From the IMG/VR virus record IMGVR_UViG_3300028197_000068, positions 1 through 35,512 of that record: a stretch of DNA of 35,512 nucleotides. One strand, given 5' to 3'. Numbering within the stretch: position 1 is the stretch's first letter; each line of letters begins with the position of its first letter. Below are positions 28,151 through 34,517 of the stretch, in pieces. The notes under the pieces are model-generated. The model searched no databases and was not told the DNA's origin. It saw only the letters and a program-made list of their open reading frames with translations. A program made the translations under genes and the position numbers. The stretch is from a virus.

Positions 28151-29101
28151 ATGGCTGCTAATGTTGAATCTATGTTTTACACCGGAGCAGAACCTTGGCA
28201 TGGTCTTGGTGAGAAGTTGGAAGATGCTCCAACAATCAGCGAGGCTATCGAAAAGTCCGGTTTGGATTGGGAAGTTGGTGTCAAGGATCTTGTCACTAAG
28301 GATGGTATGCAGGATGTTCCTGCTAAGGCCACCTATCGTAAAACGGACGGGACTATTCTAGGGGTTGTCGGACCTCGATATGTACCTCTCCAGAATAAGG
28401 ATGCTTTCGAGTGGTTTCAGCCATTCGTAGACGCTGGTGAGTGTAGTCTCCACACGGGTGGTTCGCTAAGTGGCGGTCAGAAAGTCTGGGCTCTGGCTCA
28501 ACTAAACCGTGATCCTAGCGAGATTGTCAAGGGTGACGAAGTGCAGAAGTTTATTCTTCTCTCCAATAGTCACGATGGCACAACAGCTATTCGTGTGGGG
28601 TATACTCCAATTCGGGTTGTATGTGTCAACACTTTGGCTTTTGCTCACGGGCATAAACAGAGTAGTCTGCTAAGAATCCGACATACTCGTTCGGCTCAGG
28701 GCAAACTTGATAATGTCCGGGATATCATGGACAATATCAATGCTCAGTTTGAAGCTACTGCGGAACAATTCCGCTTTCTGGCTAGTCGAGACTTCAATCA
28801 GGCTGACGTTCGCAGGTATGTCAAAACCCTGTTGAATGTCGATAAGACTCCTGAAGATGACTTGAAAACTCGTACTAAGAATGTCCTTCAAGATATTCTG
28901 GGTACGATTCATGGTCCTAAACAGGATATGCCCGGTGTTCGTGGTACTTGGTGGGCAGCTTACAACGGCTTCAATGAGTACCTGAATTACACCAAAGGTC
29001 GTAATGAGAACAATCGCATGGAAAGCCTGTGGTTCGGTCAGAACGGCAATGCTAATAACAGAGCGTTGAATCTAGCATCTGAGTATGCCAACGCTTTATA
29101 A
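28151..29101 (+). CDS. DUF932 phage/plasmid-like protein (316 aa)
   Basis: Full-length. The start NVESMFYTGAEPWHGLGEKL, the VVGPRYVPLQNKDAFEWF segment, and FILLSNSHDGTTAIRVGYTP with VRVVCVNTLAFA-like continuation are signatures of the DUF932/TIGR03299 family, common in phages and plasmids; biochemical role unknown. RBS AAAAGGA; consensus promoter upstream and a strong terminator downstream make a single-gene unit. Codon use is more G+C-rich than surrounding genes, suggesting high expression. Confidence 0.9.
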   Translation: MAANVESMFYTGAEPWHGLGEKLEDAPTISEAIEKSGLDWEVGVKDLVTKDGMQDVPAKATYRKTDGTILGVVGPRYVPLQNKDAFEWFQPFVDAGECSLHTGGSLSGGQKVWALAQLNRDPSEIVKGDEVQKFILLSNSHDGTTAIRVGYTPIRVVCVNTLAFAHGHKQSSLLRIRHTRSAQGKLDNVRDIMDNINAQFEATAEQFRFLASRDFNQADVRRYVKTLLNVDKTPEDDLKTRTKNVLQDILGTIHGPKQDMPGVRGTWWAAYNGFNEYLNYTKGRNENNRMESLWFGQNGNANNRALNLASEYANAL

Positions 29102-29131
29102 TCGCTCTCCTTTCGTGGTGCGTGGCGTGTG

Positions 29132-29172
29132 GAGGGTCGGCCTTTCGTTCCGAGGTCGGCCCTCTCTTTTTT
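29132..29172 (+). terminator. Strong rho-independent terminator of the DUF932 gene
   Basis: Twelve-base-pair stem GAGGGTCGGCCT/AGGTCGGCCCTC (29132/29153, G-T pairs), loop TTCGTTCCG, then TCTTTTTT. Confidence 0.93.
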
Positions 29173-29176
29173 ACTC

Positions 29177-29243
29177 GTAAGTCGTTACTGAATAAGGACT
29201 TACATAACATGGCGCGCTCCCCATCCCCCAAATTAAGGGGTAT
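29177..29243 (+). repeat. Composite hairpin element, copy 11
   Basis: GTAAGTCGTT, seven bases, AAGGACTTAC (29177-29203), then GGCGCGCTCCCCATCCCCC and an AGGGGTATAAAT end. Confidence 0.78.
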
Positions 29244-29267
29244 AAATATAAGAGATTACTATTAGTT

Positions 29268-29294
29268 GTAAGTCTATATCTGACAAGGACTTAC
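29268..29294 (+). repeat. Inverted repeat, copy 12
   Basis: GTAAGTCTAT, seven bases, AAGGACTTAC; no C-rich hairpin follows. Confidence 0.72.
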
Positions 29295-29307
29295 GTTCTT
29301 TTCCTAA

Positions 29308-29336
29308 TGGACAAAGGTGTGATGATCCGATATAAT
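29308..29336 (+). promoter_or_regulatory. Promoter of a non-coding transcript
   Basis: TGGACA at 29308, TATAAT at 29331, spacer 17; CCGATA overlaps the -10. Confidence 0.7.
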
Positions 29337-29342
29337 AGTATA

Positions 29343-29575
29343 GGTGTGTAGTCTAGTAGTCGGCATCTCGATATATAAAAATAATTGTATTATAATGATT
29401 GTCTTAGCATAACTAACCTGCTAGGTGGTCTTGGTGATAGTCAGCGAGATTTGCGGGTCTTTGAATTATGCAGTAAGGAATGAAATAGTATCTGTGAAAA
29501 ATAATAATAGGTTTGTAATACCTAATCTAATAAGATTGGTCAAGTTGGTCGTAGTCAGCGAGATTTGGTACCATG
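29343..29575 (+). ncRNA. Candidate transcript with two GTCAGCGA elements
   Basis: From the 29308 promoter the RNA has no ribosome-site-plus-gene. It contains CCTGC/GCGGG closing a unit at 29417-29457 and TACC/GGTA closing a unit at 29519-29570 with inner CCTAATC/GATTGG, each carrying GTCAGCGAGATTTG. It runs into the 3' end of the minus-strand methyltransferase gene. Confidence 0.5.
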
Positions 29576-29580
29576 CATAA

Positions 29581-30207
29581 TTATACTAATGTTAAGATTC
29601 TATGCTTATATTCGTCCCCATTAGTCACATTAGCATCTGTAGCTCTGTTAGATTCTACTAGAGTGTTACATTCATTATTTATATAGGGGAGATTAGTATC
29701 GTCAATTATAAGATGGGTTCCTGAATGAGATAATTTTATACTATTATTAACGTCTGCTTTAACTAAAGGTAGTGAATGTCCACCATCAATATGTATTATA
29801 TCATAAGTCTTATTCTGTTTATGCAGATCAGGAAGGATAGTAGTGGATGATCCATAGATAATATTGATATTACTATAATCTTCCTTAATAGTCTGAAAAC
29901 AACCAGAGGTATATTTATGAGAATTTATATCTACACAAGTTAAATTAATATGGGGATTTGACATTAACATTAATAATGACGAATATCCTGCATTAAATCC
30001 TATCTCTAATATCTCTGTCCCTTTAGGAGCATTAGATACTAGTTCTGATATGTTCTTTTGTTTATAATATAATGATTTACATGGAATATATTTTCCACCC
30101 TCACTATAAATATTTCCCTCAATTTTATCATTAGATTTCTCAACTACTGGTTTAATTTTATTAAGTAAATACTTTTCCCAGTTTTGCAGAAGGATATCTA
30201 AATTCAT
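29581..30207 (-). CDS. Class I SAM-dependent methyltransferase (208 aa)
   Basis: KGTEILEIGFNAGYSSLLML is motif I (SAM-binding E-I-G-x-x-x-G-x-S), followed by NLTCVDINSHKY (acidic residue after strand 2) and YDIIHIDGGHSLPLVKAD, the class seen in Methyltransf_24 proteins. HLIIDDTNLPY near residue 165 completes the core. Members methylate sugars, small molecules or other targets; given the sugar genes, O-methylation of a glycan is a guess. It is the only minus-strand gene among plus-strand genes and has its own promoter, as in a moron. Confidence 0.85.
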   Translation of the reverse strand: MNLDILLQNWEKYLLNKIKPVVEKSNDKIEGNIYSEGGKYIPCKSLYYKQKNISELVSNAPKGTEILEIGFNAGYSSLLMLMSNPHINLTCVDINSHKYTSGCFQTIKEDYSNINIIYGSSTTILPDLHKQNKTYDIIHIDGGHSLPLVKADVNNSIKLSHSGTHLIIDDTNLPYINNECNTLVESNRATDANVTNGDEYKHRILTLV

Positions 30208-30246
30208 AATTATTTGTTATCTGGTGATGAGTACAGTAACTATCTC

Positions 30247-30274
30247 ATTATACTTCATAAATAAAACAGGTCAA
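30247..30274 (-). promoter_or_regulatory. Promoter of the methyltransferase gene
   Basis: Minus strand TTGACC (30274-30269) and TATAAT (30252-30247), spacer 16; leader of about 35 bases. Confidence 0.75.
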
Positions 30275-30413
30275 GTAGGAATATTATAAGGATATATAGT
30301 TTATTACCTAGTAGTTATATATTACTCCCGCCCTCTGCATAATTAATAATCATATTTCAAGATTTGGCAATATCAAAAAATTTTAAAGAAACTGTCTTAC
30401 CATAACTATTTGG

Positions 30414-30450
30414 GTTGAGTCTAATTATAAGTAGTCAGCGAAAAAAGCAG
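30414..30450 (+). other. GTCAGCGA element
   Basis: GTAGTCAGCGAAAAAAGC with a less clear surrounding stem; conserved core at 30434. Confidence 0.5.
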
Positions 30451-30585
30451 GCACTTGCGATCATGATTCTAGTCACTAATATAAATTAGTAGCATGAAGT
30501 GATGAGCATGTGAATTGATAGGAGAAATATAGTTTGTATTATCTAAACTATCAAGTTTGCGTCCTATGTAGTCAGTCAGTCAAAT

Positions 30586-30777
30586 ATGATAATATTAACA
30601 ATATCTCTAAAGCAAGATATAGATTGTAATAATTTATGCAGGAGATTACAAAAGGCTATTGGTAAAAATTTAAAGCCGGGGGATATAGATAATAAAATTA
30701 TAACTATTCATATAAATGATATAGTCACTAGTCAGGAAACTACCAAGACCCTTAATGTGGAAAATAAAAAAGAATAA
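30586..30777 (+). CDS. Doubtful small protein (63 aa)
   Basis: The frame is open from ATG at 30586 with no ribosome site (GTCAGTCAGTCAAAT upstream). The product has LKQDIDCNNLCRRLQKAIGK and a strand-rich end. Composition is protein-like but expression is uncertain. Not recognised. Confidence 0.35.
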   Translation: MIILTISLKQDIDCNNLCRRLQKAIGKNLKPGDIDNKIITIHINDIVTSQETTKTLNVENKKE

Positions 30778-31146
30778 CTATACTAGTAAATTCAAGGCAC
30801 AATCTGTATCTAAGGATTCTAAGCAACAAAATACAGAATCTTAATTTTTAATCATTTTTCCCATATATTCTCTTACTTTCTGCATAATAACCCCATTATA
30901 TGCACTTGTATTTTTAAAATCACTATTATTTGCCGGTTTTATAGCTTTTATGACCATATATTCACTTTATATTAACTATTTTTACTTATTGTGTATGCCG
31001 GTGATGAAAATTGAGAATACACAATGATTTCTGAGAATTTCTAAAGACTCCCTCTCCCTATTTCCGATACTATTGACAGGGCTAAGTTTCTATGGTATAC
31101 TTGCTATTAGTTGTAGTATGAATAAAGTTAGTTTTATAGGGAAATA
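30778..31146 (+). other. AT-rich non-coding interval
   Basis: No supported gene. Contains a TGTGTATGCC/…/AATACACA imperfect repeat near 30990-31024 and CCGATA just before the next promoter. Confidence 0.45.
31073..31101 (+). promoter_or_regulatory. Sigma-70 promoter with CGATA upstream
   Basis: TTGACA at 31073, TATACT at 31096, 17-base spacer GGGCTAAGTTTCTATGG; TTTCCGATACTA directly upstream of the -35. Confidence 0.75.
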
Positions 31147-31332
31147 ATGTATACAAGCGTACTCTTTACCGAGAGCGAAATCAAGCTATTACGCAAGGTC
31201 TTACATGGACATCTGAGTAATCATTTAATGCAAACGAACCATGAAGACATAAAGAATCTACATATAATCGACAGAACACTATTGGGCGCAAATCCCACAA
31301 AAGGTATTAATCAAGAAGCAATCAGGGGCTAA
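31147..31332 (+). CDS. Hypothetical protein (61 aa)
   Basis: RBS AGGGA before the ATG. SVLFTESEIKLLRKVLHGHL, then NHEDIKNLHIIDRTLLG form two helices. Similar short helical proteins are frequent in phages. Not recognised. Confidence 0.65.
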   Translation: MYTSVLFTESEIKLLRKVLHGHLSNHLMQTNHEDIKNLHIIDRTLLGANPTKGINQEAIRG

Positions 31333-31380
31333 TTACCCATGAATCAAACATAAATCAACAACAAATCAAATACAAACATC

Positions 31381-31408
31381 TTGACAAAACGAGAAAACAC
31401 TATATATC
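31381..31408 (+). promoter_or_regulatory. Probable promoter
   Basis: TTGACA at 31381 with TATATC at about 31403, 16-base spacer; drives the paralogue pair. Confidence 0.5.
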
Positions 31409-31428
31409 TAATTAGATCGGAGTTAATT

Positions 31429-31665
31429 ATGACGATAGATGAGATAACTTGCATGGATGATTATAGTAATGCTATTGCTGATTATTTATGTGCAGAGTAC
31501 GGAGATATTAGTAAGGAACTGCCGATTTCTACGCAGCAAAGGAACACTATAGGTTCTATATTAAATTACTGTTATAACAATGATGACAGTGTTAATAATG
31601 CTGCTAACTATTTAATGGAATTTGTTAGAAAGATACAAAATGAGTCATCACAAAAGCATGAATGA
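31429..31665 (+). CDS. Hypothetical protein, paralogue A of a tandem pair (78 aa)
   Basis: The ATG at 31429 follows CGGAGTTAATT; the longer frame start lies in the promoter. MDDYSNAIADYLCAEYGD, then LNYCYNNDDSVNNAANYL is shared with the next gene, showing a recent tandem duplication. All-helical, function unknown. Confidence 0.7.
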   Translation: MTIDEITCMDDYSNAIADYLCAEYGDISKELPISTQQRNTIGSILNYCYNNDDSVNNAANYLMEFVRKIQNESSQKHE

Positions 31666-31861
31666 TTATGCTAATGCTATTCAGAATTATATTAGTAATG
31701 AATATAGTGATTATAATTTATTAAGCATGAACGATTCTCAATCTAAGACTGTCGCGGGATTAATGAGTTATTGTTATTCAAACAATGATAGCGTAAATAA
31801 TGCTGCTGGTTGTATAGTAGATATAGTAAAAGCAACATCAGGAGTTAAAAATGACGCTTAA
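31640..31861 (+). CDS. Hypothetical protein, paralogue B of a tandem pair (73 aa)
   Basis: Overlaps paralogue A by 26 bases. MNDYANAIQNYISNEYSDY, then MSYCYSNNDSVNNAAGCIV aligns with A without large gaps. The ribosome site is weak, so it may depend on translation of A. Confidence 0.68.
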   Translation: MSHHKSMNDYANAIQNYISNEYSDYNLLSMNDSQSKTVAGLMSYCYSNNDSVNNAAGCIVDIVKATSGVKNDA

Positions 31862-32033
31862 ACCAGATTTTAATTATGACTTTGATATATTCAAGATAAG
31901 ATTAAGTGAAGAAATTGGTTATAATGTTGTGGATATTACTGACGTTATTAGTTGGCAAAATTTAAGGCTTAAAATGACTAGACTAGAATTAGAAGGTCTA
32001 GCTAACACGATTAATCAATATCTTTTAGATTAA
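31851..32033 (+). CDS. Hypothetical protein (60 aa)
   Basis: RBS CAGGAG six bases before the ATG; overlaps paralogue B by 11 bases. FDIFKIRLSEEIGYNVVDIT, then LRLKMTRLELEGLANTINQY. Not recognised. Confidence 0.68.
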   Translation: MTLKPDFNYDFDIFKIRLSEEIGYNVVDITDVISWQNLRLKMTRLELEGLANTINQYLLD

Positions 32034-32047
32034 GCTAAAGATTGCTC

Positions 32048-32076
32048 TTGACGGTATCCGATATATATGGTATAAA
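32048..32076 (+). promoter_or_regulatory. CGATA-type promoter
   Basis: GCTAAAG box at 32034, TTGACG at 32048, TATAAA at 32071, spacer 17 with TCCGATA. Confidence 0.72.
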
Positions 32077-32078
32077 TG

Positions 32079-32252
32079 ATGGAAATATTAATGAGATATT
32101 GGAGGATATGGTGCAAAGCACTGGGAGAGAAATCTGGAGCAACTGACAGGCAAAGTGATGGTATCGCCTTTATAAGAACCATACTTGTAACACAAGCTGT
32201 TATTACTAATTTTTTTATAGTAGCTAATATATTAAGAGAATGGTATCTATGA
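32079..32252 (+). CDS. Hypothetical membrane protein (57 aa), start abuts promoter
   Basis: The first ATG (32079) is three bases past the -10, so it is too close to be read from this promoter; the in-frame ATG at 32091 is an alternative. WRIWCKALGEKSGATDRQS, then IAFIRTILVTQAVITNFFIV gives a membrane span. No ribosome site. Confidence 0.45.
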   Translation: MEILMRYWRIWCKALGEKSGATDRQSDGIAFIRTILVTQAVITNFFIVANILREWYL

Positions 32253-32494
32253 GTATCAGGTATAAATACCAGACCGTTTTATGTCTAACAATAATGTTAT
32301 TGTCTTTGTTCTATCTAAACAATCAAGACACAAAGATTAAACAAGAAAATTTAGTAAAGCAGTCAAAACCAAAAAATTTTGTAAACGAATGGAAACCAAT
32401 AGACTTTTATTTAATTTATCAAATGTGGACAGACAAAGACTTAATTGAACTAAGAAAACAAATAGAGAGAGATGACGCTAAAGTTAATCGTTGA
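32249..32494 (+). CDS. Small membrane-anchored protein (81 aa)
   Basis: ATG at 32249 (or 32240 in frame) overlaps the previous stop. One N-terminal membrane span (TVLCLTIMLLSLFYL), then a Lys/Gln-rich periplasmic or cytoplasmic tail with FVNEWKPIDFYLIYQMWTD. Not recognised. Confidence 0.6.
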   Translation: MSIRYKYQTVLCLTIMLLSLFYLNNQDTKIKQENLVKQSKPKNFVNEWKPIDFYLIYQMWTDKDLIELRKQIERDDAKVNR

Positions 32495-32518
32495 CATTCT
32501 CGATAATTATGGTATAAA
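32491..32518 (+). promoter_or_regulatory. CGATA-type promoter
   Basis: GCTAAAG box at 32478, TTGACA at 32491, TATAAA at 32513, 16-base spacer with CTCGATAA. Overlaps the previous gene's end. Confidence 0.78.
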
Positions 32519-32520
32519 TT

Positions 32521-32691
32521 ATGGAAATACTATCTACTTTATTTATGATAGCACTTGTCTGGGCATTTGTGCAAGGATTTAGAGAAGGTTATAGGGGAGA
32601 TTATGATGATAGTCTACCTGATTATTTGTACTACAGAGATAGTAAGAGTGGTATAGGGTTTGGTATTAAAACTAAGAAGAGAAAGAAATAA
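32521..32691 (+). CDS. Small membrane protein (56 aa), start abuts promoter
   Basis: ATG at 32521 two bases after the -10, as in the 32079 gene, with the same GGTATAAAT/ATGGAAATA context. STLFMIALVWAFVQGF is a membrane span, the tail GIGFGIKTKKRKK is basic. An internal start (32545) is possible. Confidence 0.5.
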   Translation: MEILSTLFMIALVWAFVQGFREGYRGDYDDSLPDYLYYRDSKSGIGFGIKTKKRKK

Positions 32692-32801
32692 TGGAGATAT
32701 TTGGAAGAGTATTGCACATTATAGCTATCTTGGCTACTGCGTGGTTTTTTATAGCGTCCTACAGAGAATGGAAAGTAGATAAAAGGAGAAAGAAAGTATG
32801 A
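32691..32801 (+). CDS. Tiny membrane protein (36 aa)
   Basis: TAATG stop-start coupling with the previous gene. VLHIIAILATAWFFIASY is a membrane span followed by REWKVDKRRKKV. Overlaps the next start by four bases. Confidence 0.6.
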   Translation: MEIFGRVLHIIAILATAWFFIASYREWKVDKRRKKV

Positions 32802-33136
32802 TTGATAAGTATATTAATTTTGTAGAAGAATGGTGTGAGATATTAGAAAGTAAAGCATTTGCTCGTCAGCATGGTCAATGGTCTAAAGAACAACCGACTA
32901 TATTCTTTCATTTTAAGATTAATAAAAAGTATACTAAGATTATTAAGACAGATCATGGTAATGATAGTGTTCATGCCTTTGTAGATAATAGTAATCTGGA
33001 TATATTCAAAGCAGCTACATGGAATGCTCCAGCTAAAGGAGCCAGATACAATCTGGAAAGAGATTTTAATGACATATTAGAAGTGTGTCAACCTAATGGT
33101 GGTTATTTATACAAAGGGAGAAAGGTCACAGTATGA
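32798..33136 (+). CDS. Conserved phage protein (112 aa)
   Basis: RBS AAAGGAG. SVHAFVDNSNLDIFKAATWN, then APAKGARYNLERDF is a recurring phage pattern (F-V/I-D, D-I-x-K-A-A-x-W-x-A-P-A-K). N-terminal helix INFVEEWCEILESKAF. Function unknown. Overlaps the next gene by four bases. Confidence 0.8.
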   Translation: MIDKYINFVEEWCEILESKAFARQHGQWSKEQPTIFFHFKINKKYTKIIKTDHGNDSVHAFVDNSNLDIFKAATWNAPAKGARYNLERDFNDILEVCQPNGGYLYKGRKVTV

Positions 33137-33354
33137 AATACTTCAATCAATTATTTGATATGACAGATCAAGATTATCTTATGTTATACGATGCTCTGTT
33201 GGAAAAACGTGCTAAGATAAAGAAAGATGAAGAAATTGGTTTTGCTTATGTAGGTAAAGATTATCAAATGGAGGATATTGATAGATTAGCTAAGGAAATG
33301 TGGGAAGTCTTTAATTTAGAGGAAAGATTTAGTAAGGGGAAAATGCCAGTATGA
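33133..33354 (+). CDS. Hypothetical protein (73 aa)
   Basis: ATGA overlap with the previous gene and GGGAG upstream. Helical: DQDYLMLYDALLEKRAKIKK, then DYQMEDIDRLAKEMWEVF. Not recognised. Confidence 0.7.
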   Translation: MKYFNQLFDMTDQDYLMLYDALLEKRAKIKKDEEIGFAYVGKDYQMEDIDRLAKEMWEVFNLEERFSKGKMPV

Positions 33355-33527
33355 AAGTTGAATTAGATAAACACGATTTGATTATGATTGTGGACTCATT
33401 AGAGTACATGGCAGAACTTATGAAGAGTATGGAAGAAAGAACAGGGTATCAACCTTATACTCTTAATGAGATAAATAGTATGGTTAATTTTCTGGATGGT
33501 TTTTACAATATTGGACAACTAAAATAA
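33351..33527 (+). CDS. Hypothetical protein (58 aa)
   Basis: ATGA overlap with the previous gene. DLIMIVDSLEYMAELMKSME, then LNEINSMVNFLDGFYNIGQL, two helices, the kind of pattern seen in small phage regulators. Not recognised. Confidence 0.65.
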   Translation: MKVELDKHDLIMIVDSLEYMAELMKSMEERTGYQPYTLNEINSMVNFLDGFYNIGQLK

Positions 33528-33537
33528 GGAAAAACTA

Positions 33538-33936
33538 ATGCATTATCGTAAAATCGCTACAGGGATGATAGAGGCTACATACGAGCATTATAAAGAGTTA
33601 CTAGCCAATAAAGACAATAAAAGCTATGAATTACCTCTCGATGAATTTTTAGAAGCATATGATATTGCTGTATGGAATGATATGGACAATAATACAAGAT
33701 GTTCAGCTATTGAATATGTTTATAATAAGAGAAATGAGATAGAGTTAGACTCTAATTGCTCAGAAGCATGGGTTCAAGCTACTGTCTACTTTTTAATTAA
33801 CGAATTTGCTTGTGATATGGGTGCTACAGATATTAGCCTATTCTTTGGTGATATGGATTTTGAAATGGAAGAGATTAATGACGATGAGATAAAAAAGATA
33901 TTCGGTATCTGTTCTAATTTTAATGATAAATTTTAA
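33538..33936 (+). CDS. Hypothetical protein (132 aa)
   Basis: RBS AAGGAAAAACTA. Acidic, helical: YELPLDEFLEAYDIAVWNDM, then ATVYFLINEFACDMGATDIS and MEEINDDEIKKIFG. No known motif. Confidence 0.72.
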   Translation: MHYRKIATGMIEATYEHYKELLANKDNKSYELPLDEFLEAYDIAVWNDMDNNTRCSAIEYVYNKRNEIELDSNCSEAWVQATVYFLINEFACDMGATDISLFFGDMDFEMEEINDDEIKKIFGICSNFNDKF

Positions 33937-33950
33937 CTAGGTGTTAAGCA

Positions 33951-34175
33951 ATGATATCTTTCGGGAATTATGGTAATGATAAAATTTTTTATATTGTCTG
34001 TGAACATTGCCTTAAAGAATATGCTATACATTTAAATGAAGACGATTATGACAGATGGAATAATGGAGATTGTTATATACAAGATTGTCTAGACTATTTA
34101 ACAGCATCACAAAGAGAATTATTAATAAGTCATACCTGTGATGACTGTTGGAAAAAACTTTATCCAGAAGATTAG
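33951..34175 (+). CDS. Small zinc-finger-like protein (74 aa)
   Basis: Two Cys pairs far apart in sequence, VCEHCLKEYA near the start and HTCDDCWKKL near the end, could bind one zinc. AGGTG ahead of the ATG. Function unknown. Confidence 0.7.
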   Translation: MISFGNYGNDKIFYIVCEHCLKEYAIHLNEDDYDRWNNGDCYIQDCLDYLTASQRELLISHTCDDCWKKLYPED

Positions 34176-34184
34176 GAGATAACT

Positions 34185-34517
34185 ATGTCAAGTGAAATTC
34201 AATTTATAGCTTTTGAAACATGGTGGACAGAAATAGCCCAACCTAGAATGAATCATTTTATTGATAAATATATTGAAGAATTTCCAGAATATACCGAAGA
34301 AGACACCGAGGACTATACTGATAGTGGTTGTGTTCACAGATTGGTACATGAGGGAGAGGTTGATAATGTTCTGTGGGATATTTGTCAAGAGGTTTTTCAA
34401 TTAGGTTATGAAAGCGAAAAGTGGGAAATGAGTATGTCTGATAGCCTATTTTGCAATTTAGACGATATTATTGTATTAAGCTATAATGCTGGACAAAAAA
34501 CAGGAGCCAATGTATGA
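34185..34517 (+). CDS. Hypothetical acidic protein (110 aa)
   Basis: RBS TAGGAGATAACT. FETWWTEIAQPRMNHFIDKY, then TEEDTEDYTDSGCVHRLVHE and ICQEVFQLGYES. Overlaps the next gene by four bases. Not recognised. Confidence 0.7.
   Translation: MSSEIQFIAFETWWTEIAQPRMNHFIDKYIEEFPEYTEEDTEDYTDSGCVHRLVHEGEVDNVLWDICQEVFQLGYESEKWEMSMSDSLFCNLDDIIVLSYNAGQKTGANV

Larger units (their letters stand above)
29102..29580 (+). other. Non-coding region with terminator, two inverted repeats and a tandem-element transcript
   Basis: No gene is seen in 479 bases. Holds the DUF932 terminator, composite copies 11 and 12, a promoter at 29308 and two GTCAGCGA elements (29417, 29519). Confidence 0.65.
30208..30585. other. 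Non-coding region with element and small hairpins
   Basis: No gene is seen. Holds the methyltransferase promoter, a GTCAGCGA element (30414-30450), ACTAAT/ATTAGT (30475-30490) and ATAGTTT/AAACTAT (30529-30551) hairpins, and a GTCAGTCAGTCA run (30571-30582). Confidence 0.55.

Noticed and set aside
17362-29294. Idea that the inverted repeats are integron attC sites or a CRISPR array
   Set aside because: Arms do not show the attC core pair (RYYYAAC/GTTRRRY) in the right layout, no integrase is nearby, and spacing is gene-sized and irregular rather than spacer-like.
29417-29457. Possible cobalamin riboswitch, because AGTCAGCGAGATTTGCGGG resembles a B12 box
   Set aside because: The rest of the cobalamin core is absent and other copies lose the resemblance after GTCAGCGA.
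30496-30530. Hammerhead-like GTGATGAG … GAAA
   Set aside because: The invariant CTGATGA core and flanking stems cannot be drawn.
30878-30994. 38-codon minus-strand frame in the AT-rich gap
   Set aside because: No ribosome site, low complexity, and no promoter pointing into it.
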